Shown: piece by piece, positions 57,105 through 64,000 of the stretch
How the letters are laid out: every line of letters begins with the position of its first letter
Numbering within the stretch: position 1 is the first letter of the stretch
Source: Actinoplanes sp. SE50/110
GTDB taxonomy: Bacteria > Actinomycetota > Actinomycetes > Mycobacteriales > Micromonosporaceae
Reading direction: 5' to 3'
Length of the DNA: 64,000 nucleotides
NCBI RefSeq assembly: GCF_900119315.1
Contig: NZ_LT827010.1
Coordinates: forward strand, 4,125,001-4,189,000
Notes under the pieces: model-generated
Told to the model about the DNA's origin: nothing
Database searches by the model: none
Seen by the model: only the letters and a program-made list of their open reading frames with translations
Program-made: the position numbers and the translations under genes

Positions 57105-58648
57105 CCGCCGGGACCGCGCTCAACGCCGGGCGCCGCGCTCGCGAGCTGGACGAGCTGGCCGGCGGGGCCACGGTCGACCTGCTGGTCGTCGGCCTCGGCG
57201 TGACCGGCGCCGGGGTCGCCCTGGACGCCGCCTCGCGAGGCCTCTCGGTGGCCGCCGTCGACGCCCACGACCTGGCGTTCGGCACCTCCCGGTGGAGCTC
57301 GAAACTGGTTCACGGCGGCCTGCGGTACCTGGCCGGTGGGCACCTCGGGCTGGCCTACGAGAGCGCCGTGGAACGGGACATCCTGCTGCGCCGGGTGGCC
57401 CCGCACCTGATCACCCCGCTGCCCTCGGTGATCCCGTTGACGCCGCTGCTCTCCGCCGGGCAGGCCGGGCTGGCCCGGGTCGGCCTGGCCGCCGGCGACC
57501 TCCTGCGCGCCGGGGCGGGCACGCCGGCCGGGCGGCTGCCCCGATCGCGGCGCATCACCCCGGTGGAGGTGCACCGGCTGGTGCCCGCGGTCCGGCGCAG
57601 CGGCCTGCGGGGTGGTCTGCTCGGCTGGGACGGCCAACTCGTCGACGACGCCCGGCTGGTGGTGGCGCTCGCCCGCACGGCGGCCGGCTTCGGGGCGCGG
57701 GTGATCACCCGGTGCCGGGTCGAGGAGCTGACCGGGGGCGGCGCGTCGGTGCGCGACACCCTCACCGGCGAGCGCCACCGGCTGCGCGCCCGCGCGGTGG
57801 TCAACGCGACGGGCGTCTGGGCCGACCGGCTCGACCCGACGATCAGCCTGCGCCCCTCCCGCGGGACCCACCTGGTGCTGCGCCCCGGCGTGCTGGGCCG
57901 GCTCGGTGCCGGGCTGACCGTGCCGGTCCCGGGCACCACCAGCCGGTTCGTGTTCGTGCTGCCGCAGGCGGACGGCCATGCCTACCTCGGACTGACCGAC
58001 GAGCCGGTCGAGGGTCCGGTGCCGGACGTCCCGGAGCCGACACCGGCCGAGCGCGGCTTCCTGCTCGACGTGGTGTCGACGGTGCTGGACGTGCCGTTGA
58101 CCGAGGCCGATGTGGTGGGTGCCTTCGCCGGCCTCCGCCCGCTGCTCGCCGGTGGTGCCGGCAGCACCGCCGATCTGTCGCGGCGGCACGCGGTGGTCAC
58201 CTCGCCCGCCGGGGTGACCACGATCGTGGGCGGCAAGCTGACGACCTACCGGCGGATGGCCCGGGACGCCGTCGATGCCGCCCTGCGGTCCGCGGGTCTG
58301 CCCGCCGGGCGCTGCCGCACGGCGGGACTGCCCCTGGTCGGTGCCGCGTCGCCGGAGCGGCTGGCCGGGAGCGGCGCGCCGCGCCGGCTGGTCGCGCGAT
58401 ACGGCGCCGAGGCCACCGCGGTCGCCGCCCTGGCCATCGAGGATCCGGGTCTGGCCGAGCCGGTCGCCGAGGGGATCGCGGTGACCGGGGCCGAGCTGCT
58501 GTGGGGGGTGCGCGCCGAGGGTGCCCTGGACGCCGCGGACCTGCTGGATCGGCGGACCAGGATCGGGCTGGTGCCGGCCGACCGGACCCGGGCGGCCGGC
58601 GTGGCCGAGACGATCCTGCGCCGGGGTCTTGCCATGCAGGGGTCGTAG
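57101..58648 (+). CDS. glpD: Glycerol-3-phosphate dehydrogenase/oxidase
   Basis: The 515-aa FAD enzyme oxidises glycerol 3-phosphate to dihydroxyacetone phosphate. It has the dinucleotide motif VVGLGVTGAGVALDAASRGL (about residues 24-43), FGTSRWSSKLVHGGLRYLAGG typical of GlpD, and the C-terminal helical domain with GGKLTTYRRMARDAVDAAL. The GTG overlaps the TetR stop by four bases. Its product is the substrate of AGPS-like chemistry, linking it to the neighbouring flavoprotein. The order matches Rv2249c (GlpD1). Confidence 0.94.
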   Translation: MTAGTALNAGRRARELDELAGGATVDLLVVGLGVTGAGVALDAASRGLSVAAVDAHDLAFGTSRWSSKLVHGGLRYLAGGHLGLAYESAVERDILLRRVAPHLITPLPSVIPLTPLLSAGQAGLARVGLAAGDLLRAGAGTPAGRLPRSRRITPVEVHRLVPAVRRSGLRGGLLGWDGQLVDDARLVVALARTAAGFGARVITRCRVEELTGGGASVRDTLTGERHRLRARAVVNATGVWADRLDPTISLRPSRGTHLVLRPGVLGRLGAGLTVPVPGTTSRFVFVLPQADGHAYLGLTDEPVEGPVPDVPEPTPAERGFLLDVVSTVLDVPLTEADVVGAFAGLRPLLAGGAGSTADLSRRHAVVTSPAGVTTIVGGKLTTYRRMARDAVDAALRSAGLPAGRCRTAGLPLVGAASPERLAGSGAPRRLVARYGAEATAVAALAIEDPGLAEPVAEGIAVTGAELLWGVRAEGALDAADLLDRRTRIGLVPADRTRAAGVAETILRRGLAMQGS

Positions 58649-58699
58649 GGTATAGACGTACATCAATATTTTAGATGCTCGTGTCAAAGGGGACCCGGC

Positions 58700-60058
58700 A
58701 TGCGCCCACTATCCGCGATCGTCTGGACGGTGCCGATCCTGGCCGCCGGCCCCGCCTCGGCCGTGCCCGTCGCCGCGGCACCGGCACCGGCACCGGGCGG
58801 CTACTACCTGCAGAGCGTCATCACCGGCTTTGCCGCCGCGGCGACCGGTGACACGCTCGCGCAGCATCGGCCCAAGGGCGACGAGGACCACCAGCAGTGG
58901 ACCCTGCGGGCCGACGGCGACGCCTGGCGGCTGGAGAGCATCGACGGGCCGGGGCGCTGCCTGGGCCGCACGGCGACGGCTCCGGCCATGCTGCCGTGCG
59001 CGGATGCGAACACCCGGTGGCAGATCACCGGCGCCGGCGACGATCAGTATCTGGTCAGGGACCCCGGCGCGGAGCGCTACCTGAGCCTGGTGCCCGGCGG
59101 TGCCGGCTGGGCCGACCAGCTCGGGCTGGACGCCGCCGGGCCGCAGGCCCACTGGTATCTGACGCCGTTGACCCCGGTGCGCGCCGCGCTGCCGGCCGAG
59201 CCGGATCGGACGCTGGACCAGGTCACCTTCCTCACCGCGCACAACGCGTACGCCAACGGCGCCGACGGTGGTTTCGCGCCGCCGATCATCAACCTCTTCC
59301 CCAATCAGGTACGCGGTATCGACCGGCAGCTCGCCGACGGCGTACGCGGTTTCATGCTCGACGTGCACCAGACGCCGGACGGTGCGATCCTCTGCCACGA
59401 CAGCTGCACGCTGGTGTCCCGTCCGGTCGCGCTGTGGGTCGACCTCAAACGGATCACCGACTTCCTCACCGCGCATCCGGACGAGGTGGCCACCGTCTTC
59501 CTGGAGGACTATGTGGACCCCGGCGTGCTGCGCGCCGAGCTGGCCCGGGTGCCCGCGCTGCCCGCCATGCTCCTGCGCCCCGACCTCGACGGTGTCCGGG
59601 AGCGGGGCTGGCCGACCCTGGCCGAGCTGCGCCGGACCAACCACCGCCTGCTGATCTTCACCGACCACGACCGGGCTGCGGACCAGGCGGCCGGCCTGAC
59701 CCGGGACAGCTTCGGAGTGCAGTACCAGCGGGAGTGGACCGTCGAGAACTACTGGTCGATGGGCTCCGGAGCGGGCGCCTCGGACTGGTCCTGTTACAGC
59801 CGCTGGCCCGGTGCCGGCCCGGCCGGCATCCCGCTCACCGCGACCGCGCCCGGGTTCCGCCCGCTGTTCGTCATGAACCACTTCCGGGACGTGCCCATGG
59901 CGGCCACCGCGGCCGGTGACAACGCCAAGGCGCTCAACCGGGCCGAGCGGTTCTGCGCACCGGCCGCCCGCAAGAAGCCCAACTTCCTGGCCGTCGACCG
60001 GTACGACCTGGGTGCGGCGGCCGGCGCGGTGGCACAGCTCAATACCTATGCGTACTGA
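58700..60058 (+). CDS. Secreted PI-PLC X-domain protein with ricin-like N-terminal domain
   Basis: This 452-aa protein has a signal peptide (residues 1-27), a ricin-type beta-trefoil-like domain (about 32-155; QQWTLRADGDAWRLES, RCLGR) and a phosphatidylinositol-specific phospholipase C-like TIM barrel. Candidate catalytic histidines lie in LTAHNAYANG and CHDSC. NWSCYSRWPG-type and PNFLAVDRYDLG motifs follow. It would cleave or bind phosphoinositide-like or glycan-linked lipids outside the cell. AAAGGGG precedes the ATG. Enzymatic activity is inferred. Confidence 0.87.
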   Translation: MRPLSAIVWTVPILAAGPASAVPVAAAPAPAPGGYYLQSVITGFAAAATGDTLAQHRPKGDEDHQQWTLRADGDAWRLESIDGPGRCLGRTATAPAMLPCADANTRWQITGAGDDQYLVRDPGAERYLSLVPGGAGWADQLGLDAAGPQAHWYLTPLTPVRAALPAEPDRTLDQVTFLTAHNAYANGADGGFAPPIINLFPNQVRGIDRQLADGVRGFMLDVHQTPDGAILCHDSCTLVSRPVALWVDLKRITDFLTAHPDEVATVFLEDYVDPGVLRAELARVPALPAMLLRPDLDGVRERGWPTLAELRRTNHRLLIFTDHDRAADQAAGLTRDSFGVQYQREWTVENYWSMGSGAGASDWSCYSRWPGAGPAGIPLTATAPGFRPLFVMNHFRDVPMAATAAGDNAKALNRAERFCAPAARKKPNFLAVDRYDLGAAAGAVAQLNTYAY

Positions 60059-60070
60059 GCCGGGCCGGCC

Positions 60071-60775
60071 TCACGCGGGGTTCGCCTCGGCCTGGCGGGC
60101 GGCCTCTTCGGCCTGGCGGGCGGCGGCGCGACGCCCCTGACGCCGGCCGTAGGTGACGGTCCAGAAGACCAGGCCGCCGAACACCACGTACGGCAGGATG
60201 CTGGACACCACCAGCATCGTGCCGGTGGACAGCACGTAGGCCAGGGCGATCCGGATCAGCGCCTCGGACAGCATGGTGATGCCCCAGACGATGGTGATCA
60301 GGCGCTGGCTGTGCCGGAACCCGGGGAACTGCCACATCCCGTTCCACCAGGCGATCGACTCCGGGGTGCCGTCGGTGGCGAACTTGCGCCCGAAGTAGAA
60401 CATCAGCGGCCGCGGCGCCAGCAGCGAGACCAGCAGGGCCACGCCGAACAGGCCGGTGATCGCCGACTCCTTGACCAGGATCAGCCGCGGACTGTTGAAA
60501 CCGAGCGCCGACACCACTCCGAGCAGCAGAAGGATCAGCGTGAAGATGCTGAACTCGTCCCAGGTGCGGCGGATCGCGAGCAGCACCACCGTCTCCAGCA
60601 CCGGCCACACGCCGCTGGCCAGCAGCGCGGTCACCTCACCGGCGCCGTGGCCGGTCAGCACCTGATAGGTGATCAGCGGCAGCACCAGGTTGAACACCAT
60701 CGTGGGCACCCAGGTGCGCAGCGCGGCGGCCAGCCCGCCGCGGCGGGCCGGTGGTGCGGTATTGGACGGTTGCAT
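60071..60775 (-). CDS. VC0807-like membrane protein
   Basis: The 234-aa protein has about six hydrophobic helices and matches the VC0807 family pattern: ITYQVL near the N-terminus, RTWDEFSIFTLILLLLGVVSAL, then the loop FYFGRKFATDGTPESIAWWNGMW, and a C-terminal basic/Ala-rich tail. The ATG at 60775 has a GGGGGGAT ribosome site, favouring it over 60808. The family has no established function. It sits 58 bases from the EamA gene on the same strand. Confidence 0.83.
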   Translation of the reverse strand: MQPSNTAPPARRGGLAAALRTWVPTMVFNLVLPLITYQVLTGHGAGEVTALLASGVWPVLETVVLLAIRRTWDEFSIFTLILLLLGVVSALGFNSPRLILVKESAITGLFGVALLVSLLAPRPLMFYFGRKFATDGTPESIAWWNGMWQFPGFRHSQRLITIVWGITMLSEALIRIALAYVLSTGTMLVVSSILPYVVFGGLVFWTVTYGRRQGRRAAARQAEEAARQAEANPA

Positions 60776-60833
60776 CGTATCCCCCCGTAAAGAGCTGGAA
60801 GGTAACACGATTCATTGATCGTTCTCGTCCCCG

Positions 60834-61667
60834 TCACCGAGCCAGGCACGCCACCGAGAACAGCGCGGCGACGACGCCGTACAGCTGCACCGCGTGCAGA
60901 CGTTCCCGCAGGAACCACCGGTTCAGCAGCAGGGTGACCGCCGGGTAGAGCGAGGTCACCACCGCTGCCGGGGCCAGCGCCGCGGCCGCGGCCACGAGGA
61001 ACGCCCCGTCCGCGACGACGTCGGCGAGACCGACCAGCAGGATGGGTGACCGGAATCGGACAGTGTGTCGCTCCCGCAGGCCGAGCGCCAGCAGCAGCGC
61101 CCCCGCGCCGCCGCTCACCCGGGCACCCGCGAGCGCCCAGAACGGGTCCGCCGCACCGGCCTCGTGCAACAGGACGAAATAGACGCCGAACGCGGCCGCC
61201 GCCCCCAGCGCGCACAGCATCGCGGGCCGCCGCCCGAGCGCCGGATCCCCGCCCGGCGCCGGCCAGCTCGCCAGCGTCGCGCCGGCCAGCCCGGCCACCA
61301 CACCCAGCCAGGTCACCGTGCCGACCCCGGGGCCGTGCCGCAGCCCCCAGCCGACCGGGACCATCGCGGCGACCGTGGCGACCGGCGCCACCACGGCCGG
61401 TGAACCGTCCCGCATCGCCCGGTACAGCAGGCCCATCGCCGGCAACCCGACCAGGCCGGCCGCCACCCCCAGCCAGAGCCGGCCGTCCCAGGCCGCCGGA
61501 CGCTCGTGCACGGCCGCGGCGGGCAGCACCACCAGCATGGCGGCGATCTGCGAACCGATCAGGACGGTCAACACCGGGATCCGGCGGGCCAGCACCCCGG
61601 CCAGGAAATCGGAGAAGCCCCAACCGCCGGCCGCGACCAGTGCGGCCAGCATCGCCACCGCCGTCAC
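60834..61667 (-). CDS. EamA-type DMT transporter
   Basis: The 277-aa protein has ten predicted membrane helices in two EamA repeats. It begins with AALVAAGGWGFSDFLAGVLARR, a start typical of the drug/metabolite transporter superfamily, and has VTSLYPAVTLLLNRWFLRERL in the second half. The GTG at 61667 is chosen by family resemblance; ATG 61652 and GTG 61703 are alternatives. It likely exports a small metabolite; the substrate is unknown. Confidence 0.88.
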   Translation of the reverse strand: MTAVAMLAALVAAGGWGFSDFLAGVLARRIPVLTVLIGSQIAAMLVVLPAAAVHERPAAWDGRLWLGVAAGLVGLPAMGLLYRAMRDGSPAVVAPVATVAAMVPVGWGLRHGPGVGTVTWLGVVAGLAGATLASWPAPGGDPALGRRPAMLCALGAAAAFGVYFVLLHEAGAADPFWALAGARVSGGAGALLLALGLRERHTVRFRSPILLVGLADVVADGAFLVAAAAALAPAAVVTSLYPAVTLLLNRWFLRERLHAVQLYGVVAALFSVACLAR

Positions 61668-61774
61668 GGCCGGCCGGCTCCGGTGTCGGCGGGCCCTGCG
61701 CACACGCTCATGCCGCCGATGATGCCGACCGGGAAGGCGCAGGTCAGTCGCCCGCAGGCGGCCGACCGGCCGGG

Positions 61775-62020
61775 CTAATCCGATCGGGTCCGCGCGGCGG
61801 GCAGCCGGACCGTGAAGACCGCCCCGCGGCCCGGCTCGCCGACCGCCTCGATGACGCCGCCGTGCCCGGTGACCACCTCCCGGGCCAGCGCCAGCCCGAG
61901 CCCGAACCGGCGCTGGTCGCCGTGACCGCGGGCGAACCGGTCGAACAGCCGTCCGGCGTCCGCCGGGGCGAAGCCGGTGCCGTCGTCCCGCACCGCCAAC
62001 GTCACCGGCCGCGCCCCGCG
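61775..62020 (-). pseudogene. Histidine kinase C-terminal relic
   Basis: Only the end of an HATPase domain remains: PVTLAVRDDGTGFAP (G1 box), LFDRFARGHGDQRRFGLGLALAREVV (F and G2 boxes) and GRGAVFTVRLPAA. The N-terminus, HisKA domain and ATP N-box are gone. Homology stops at about 62020, exactly where the plus-strand DUF2231 gene begins. A deletion removed the 5' half and the intervening DNA. Confidence 0.85.
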
Positions 62021-62522
62021 CTCCGTCAACGGACTACCCGCGCACATCCTGCTCGTGCACGCGGTCGTCGCCCTGCTCCCGCTGAGCGCCCTGCTGCTCG
62101 CCCTGACCGCGCTGTGGCCGGCCGCCCGCGCCCGGCTGGCCCTGTTCAACGTCGTCCTGGCGTGGGTGGTCGTGCTGCTCACTCCGCTGACCACCAGCGC
62201 GGGGGAGTGGCTGGAACAGCGGGTGCCGCGCAGCGACCTGGTCCACCGGCACGCCGAACTCGGCGACTCGGCGATCTTCTACGCGCTGCCGATCGCGGTC
62301 CTCGCCGTGCTCGTCTGGTGGCGGCACCGGGAGGCCACCGCCACGCCGGGCGGCCGGGCGTTCCTTGCGCCGCGCTCGGCGGCCGTCACCGGGATCGTGA
62401 CCGTGCTGGCGGTGGCCGCGGCGGCAGCCGGCGTCTACGGCATGTACCGGATCGGCGACTCGGGCGCGAAGGCCGCCTGGACCGGCGGCTTCAGCACCAC
62501 CGACACCGGGCGTGGCGACTGA
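61977..62522 (+). CDS. DUF2231 membrane protein lacking its native start
   Basis: From about 62028 the frame gives NGLPAHILLVHAVVALLPL, the conserved start of DUF2231 proteins, then LTPLTTSAGEWLEQRVP and four membrane helices in total. The residues just upstream are antisense histidine-kinase sequence, and no start codon directly precedes the conserved part. Translation could begin at ATG 61977 inside the kinase relic, adding 17 foreign residues, or the gene may be dead. The length from NGLPAH is about 164 aa, close to normal. Confidence 0.65.
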   Translation: MPSSRTANVTGRAPRSVNGLPAHILLVHAVVALLPLSALLLALTALWPAARARLALFNVVLAWVVVLLTPLTTSAGEWLEQRVPRSDLVHRHAELGDSAIFYALPIAVLAVLVWWRHREATATPGGRAFLAPRSAAVTGIVTVLAVAAAAAGVYGMYRIGDSGAKAAWTGGFSTTDTGRGD

Positions 62523-62536
62523 ACCGGAGCGATCCC

Positions 62537-63565
62537 TCAGGCGCAGCTCGCCGGGTCGGCGGGCGGGCTGACGGCGCCGACAGACCCGCCCTGTGACGAG
62601 TCGTAGCGGTACCACTTGCCGCTGCCGCCGACGTTCGTCGCGCAGATCCTGTAGGTGTCGGCAGAGGTGGGGACGTAGTACAGCTTCGTCTTGTCGGACA
62701 GCGTGATCTTCTCCGTCGACGAGCCGACCGCCACCTGGGGCGTGCCGCCAGAGCTGTTGTCGCCGGCGATCGCGGTGTCCGGGTAGGTGTTGCCCATCTC
62801 GGTGTAGGCCTCCTCGACGGCGGCGATGGCGCCGCGCACGTCCGACTGGGCCGCCCGGTCGGCGGTCTCGGCTGAGGCGCCCGTGTCAGCGGCGAGCTGC
62901 CCGGTGACCGGGAGCCCGCAGGATCGCTGCATCCGGCTCAGATTCTCGACGGCGGACACCGCTGTCTCCGCCATCCGCGCGGTGGTGGCGGAACCGGCTG
63001 TCGCGGTGTCATCGAAGCCGGCGCGGCGCAGGGCGACCATGGTCTGCACGGCATCGGCGAAGCCCGCGCCCGCATCCTTGAGGTCGCGGGAGAAGACGAG
63101 TCGCCCGGCGAGCGTGTGGATCCGCTCGGCCACCGCCGCGACCCTGCCCACGTCGTCAGCGTCATCCCCGGCGGCGCGGGCGAACGACTGCCGGTCACCG
63201 ATCAGGCCGCAGAGCTCGGACTCGGCCGACGAGTTGACTACGGCCGCGATGGCGCCACCGGCCACCAGAACCGCCGCACCGATCGCCGCGACGACCACGG
63301 TGGCTCGGCGGGGGCTTCGTCCGCGGCTGGCGGGGGATGCCGTCCCGGCCGCGACCACCGGCTCGCCGATCGCCGGTTCCACGACCGGCGGCGCGGGCGG
63401 CGCCGGCTGGACGAAGCCGGTCCACTGCTGCCCGTCCCACCACCGGAACGTGGACGTGCCGCCGGGGTCGGCGTACCAGCCCGCCGGCGACGACCCGCCG
63501 GTAGCTGCCCCGGCGTCGCCATGGGTCAGGGAGGCGTCCAGCAGCTGCGGCGGATCGTTGCTCAT
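62537..63565 (-). CDS. DUF2510-domain membrane-anchored protein
   Basis: The 342-aa protein has an N-terminal DUF2510 motif (GWYADPGGTSTFRWWDGQQWT, residues about 29-50), a Pro-rich linker, one transmembrane helix (about 88-110) and an extracytoplasmic helical region with a cysteine pair. It ends in a beta domain (about 275-342). Such proteins are common in actinobacteria and have no known role. The ATG at 63565 opens the conserved N-terminus. A long hairpin on the right separates it from the BNR gene. Confidence 0.85.
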   Translation of the reverse strand: MSNDPPQLLDASLTHGDAGAATGGSSPAGWYADPGGTSTFRWWDGQQWTGFVQPAPPAPPVVEPAIGEPVVAAGTASPASRGRSPRRATVVVAAIGAAVLVAGGAIAAVVNSSAESELCGLIGDRQSFARAAGDDADDVGRVAAVAERIHTLAGRLVFSRDLKDAGAGFADAVQTMVALRRAGFDDTATAGSATTARMAETAVSAVENLSRMQRSCGLPVTGQLAADTGASAETADRAAQSDVRGAIAAVEEAYTEMGNTYPDTAIAGDNSSGGTPQVAVGSSTEKITLSDKTKLYYVPTSADTYRICATNVGGSGKWYRYDSSQGGSVGAVSPPADPASCA

Positions 63566-63675
63566 GGCCCCACCATCGGGCCCGGCGCCGGCGTCTTGAG
63601 GATCCGCCGCGACTGTCGGGTGCCGGAATCAGGCGCGGCGGCTCTCGCGGGCCGGTGTCCTCGCATGACAGGGCG

Positions 63676-63713
63676 GCGCGGTGGGACCCGATAGGAGACG
63701 GGTCCCACCGCGC
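63676..63713 (-). terminator. 15-bp perfect stem after the BNR-repeat gene
   Basis: 63676-63690 pairs perfectly with 63699-63713 around an 8-base loop. It begins 11 bases past the stop of the minus-strand BNR gene. Confidence 0.8.
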
Positions 63714-63723
63714 GGCCGTGCCG

Positions 63724-64000
63724 TCAGCGCGAGCGCGGAAGCTTGCTCACGTCGTACGACCAGATGCCGCGGCCGTGCGTGGCCGCGTACAGCGTGCGCC
63801 CGGTCGGGTCGGTGCGCAGTTCGAGCGTCGCCGTGGTCGGCAGGTTGCGGCCGAGCACCAGCCAGGACCGCGCGTGCGCGGGCCGGTAGAAGACGGCGTT
63901 GTCGGTGGCCGCGACGAGCCCGCCGCCGCGGACCAGTTTGACCGCGTCGGCCGGGATGTCCGGCAGGTTGCCGGAGATGTCGGTCCAGTGTTCGCCGGCG
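63724..64000 (-). CDS. BNR/sialidase-like secreted protein, C-terminal end (start outside window)
   Basis: The last 91 residues of a larger protein are visible. They contain WTDISGNLPD and GRTLYAATHGRGIWSYDVSKLP, patterns of BNR/Asp-box beta-propeller blades in secreted glycosyl hydrolases such as xyloglucanases and sialidase-like proteins. The start is beyond the right edge. A specific substrate cannot be named from this fragment. A perfect terminator stem follows. Confidence 0.78.
   Translation of the reverse strand, partial: AGEHWTDISGNLPDIPADAVKLVRGGGLVAATDNAVFYRPAHARSWLVLGRNLPTTATLELRTDPTGRTLYAATHGRGIWSYDVSKLPRSR

Overview
The window is high-GC actinobacterial DNA. Its gene style (GTG/ATG starts coupled by 4-bp stop/start overlaps, DUF6131, DUF6891 and DUF6928 proteins, secreted chitinases and a RiPP cluster) suggests a filamentous actinomycete of the Micromonosporaceae, most likely Actinoplanes or a close relative. 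This assignment is inference; no rRNA or other phylogenetic marker is present. No tRNA, CRISPR array or complete insertion sequence was recognised.

Positions 1-5900 form a metal-homeostasis region. It has a His-rich secreted protein followed by the copper ATPase CopA, a very strong 22-bp terminator stem, and then an ArsR repressor divergent from an SPC-type (P1B-4) metal ATPase that is translationally coupled to a thioredoxin-like ferredoxin. Positions 5900-15400 hold mixed housekeeping and accessory genes: DUF6891, a 51-aa DUF6131 membrane protein, DUF6928, an S41 peptidase, an ABC pair, a secreted GH31 glycosidase, and membrane and DUF2071 proteins. Positions 15.4-22.1 kb are an accessory, partly decayed zone. 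It contains an NLR-like STAND ATPase with a RHIM-like amyloid motif and a TPR array that is still expanding, a resolvase relic, a GntR-regulated membrane protein, feoA followed by a feoB cut off at its P-loop, a cold-shock gene with a structured leader, and a deleted amino-acid permease. Positions 22.3-25.0 kb carry two divergent GH18 chitinases that share a matching operator-like motif.

Positions 25.1-37.6 kb contain an ECF sigma factor broken by a single-base deletion, a secreted beta-lactamase-fold hydrolase, a TraB-like protein, and a five-gene two-component/MMPL export operon. Positions 38.4-53.9 kb are the highlight: a complete thiopeptide maturation cluster. Its 52-aa precursor (50038-50196) has the core SCTTSGCACSSSSSSSS. 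It is surrounded by two YcaO cyclodehydratase systems, two azoline dehydrogenase domains, a split LanB pair, a pyridine synthase, and a B12-type radical SAM enzyme with its DUF5825 partner. The core predicts a 26-membered macrocycle (Ser1/Ser10) with a long dehydroalanine-rich tail. The doubled azole machinery predicts oxazoles besides thiazoles, and the radical SAM enzyme predicts C-methylation. No dedicated exporter, regulator or resistance gene was seen inside the cluster.

Positions 54.0-58.6 kb reproduce the gene order of Mycobacterium tuberculosis Rv2249c-Rv2252 (diacylglycerol kinase, AGPS-like flavoprotein, TetR, GlpD). The remainder holds a secreted PI-PLC-like protein, two membrane proteins, a deletion scar joining a histidine-kinase relic head-to-head to a DUF2231 gene that lacks its native start, a DUF2510 protein, and the 3' end of a BNR-repeat secreted hydrolase.
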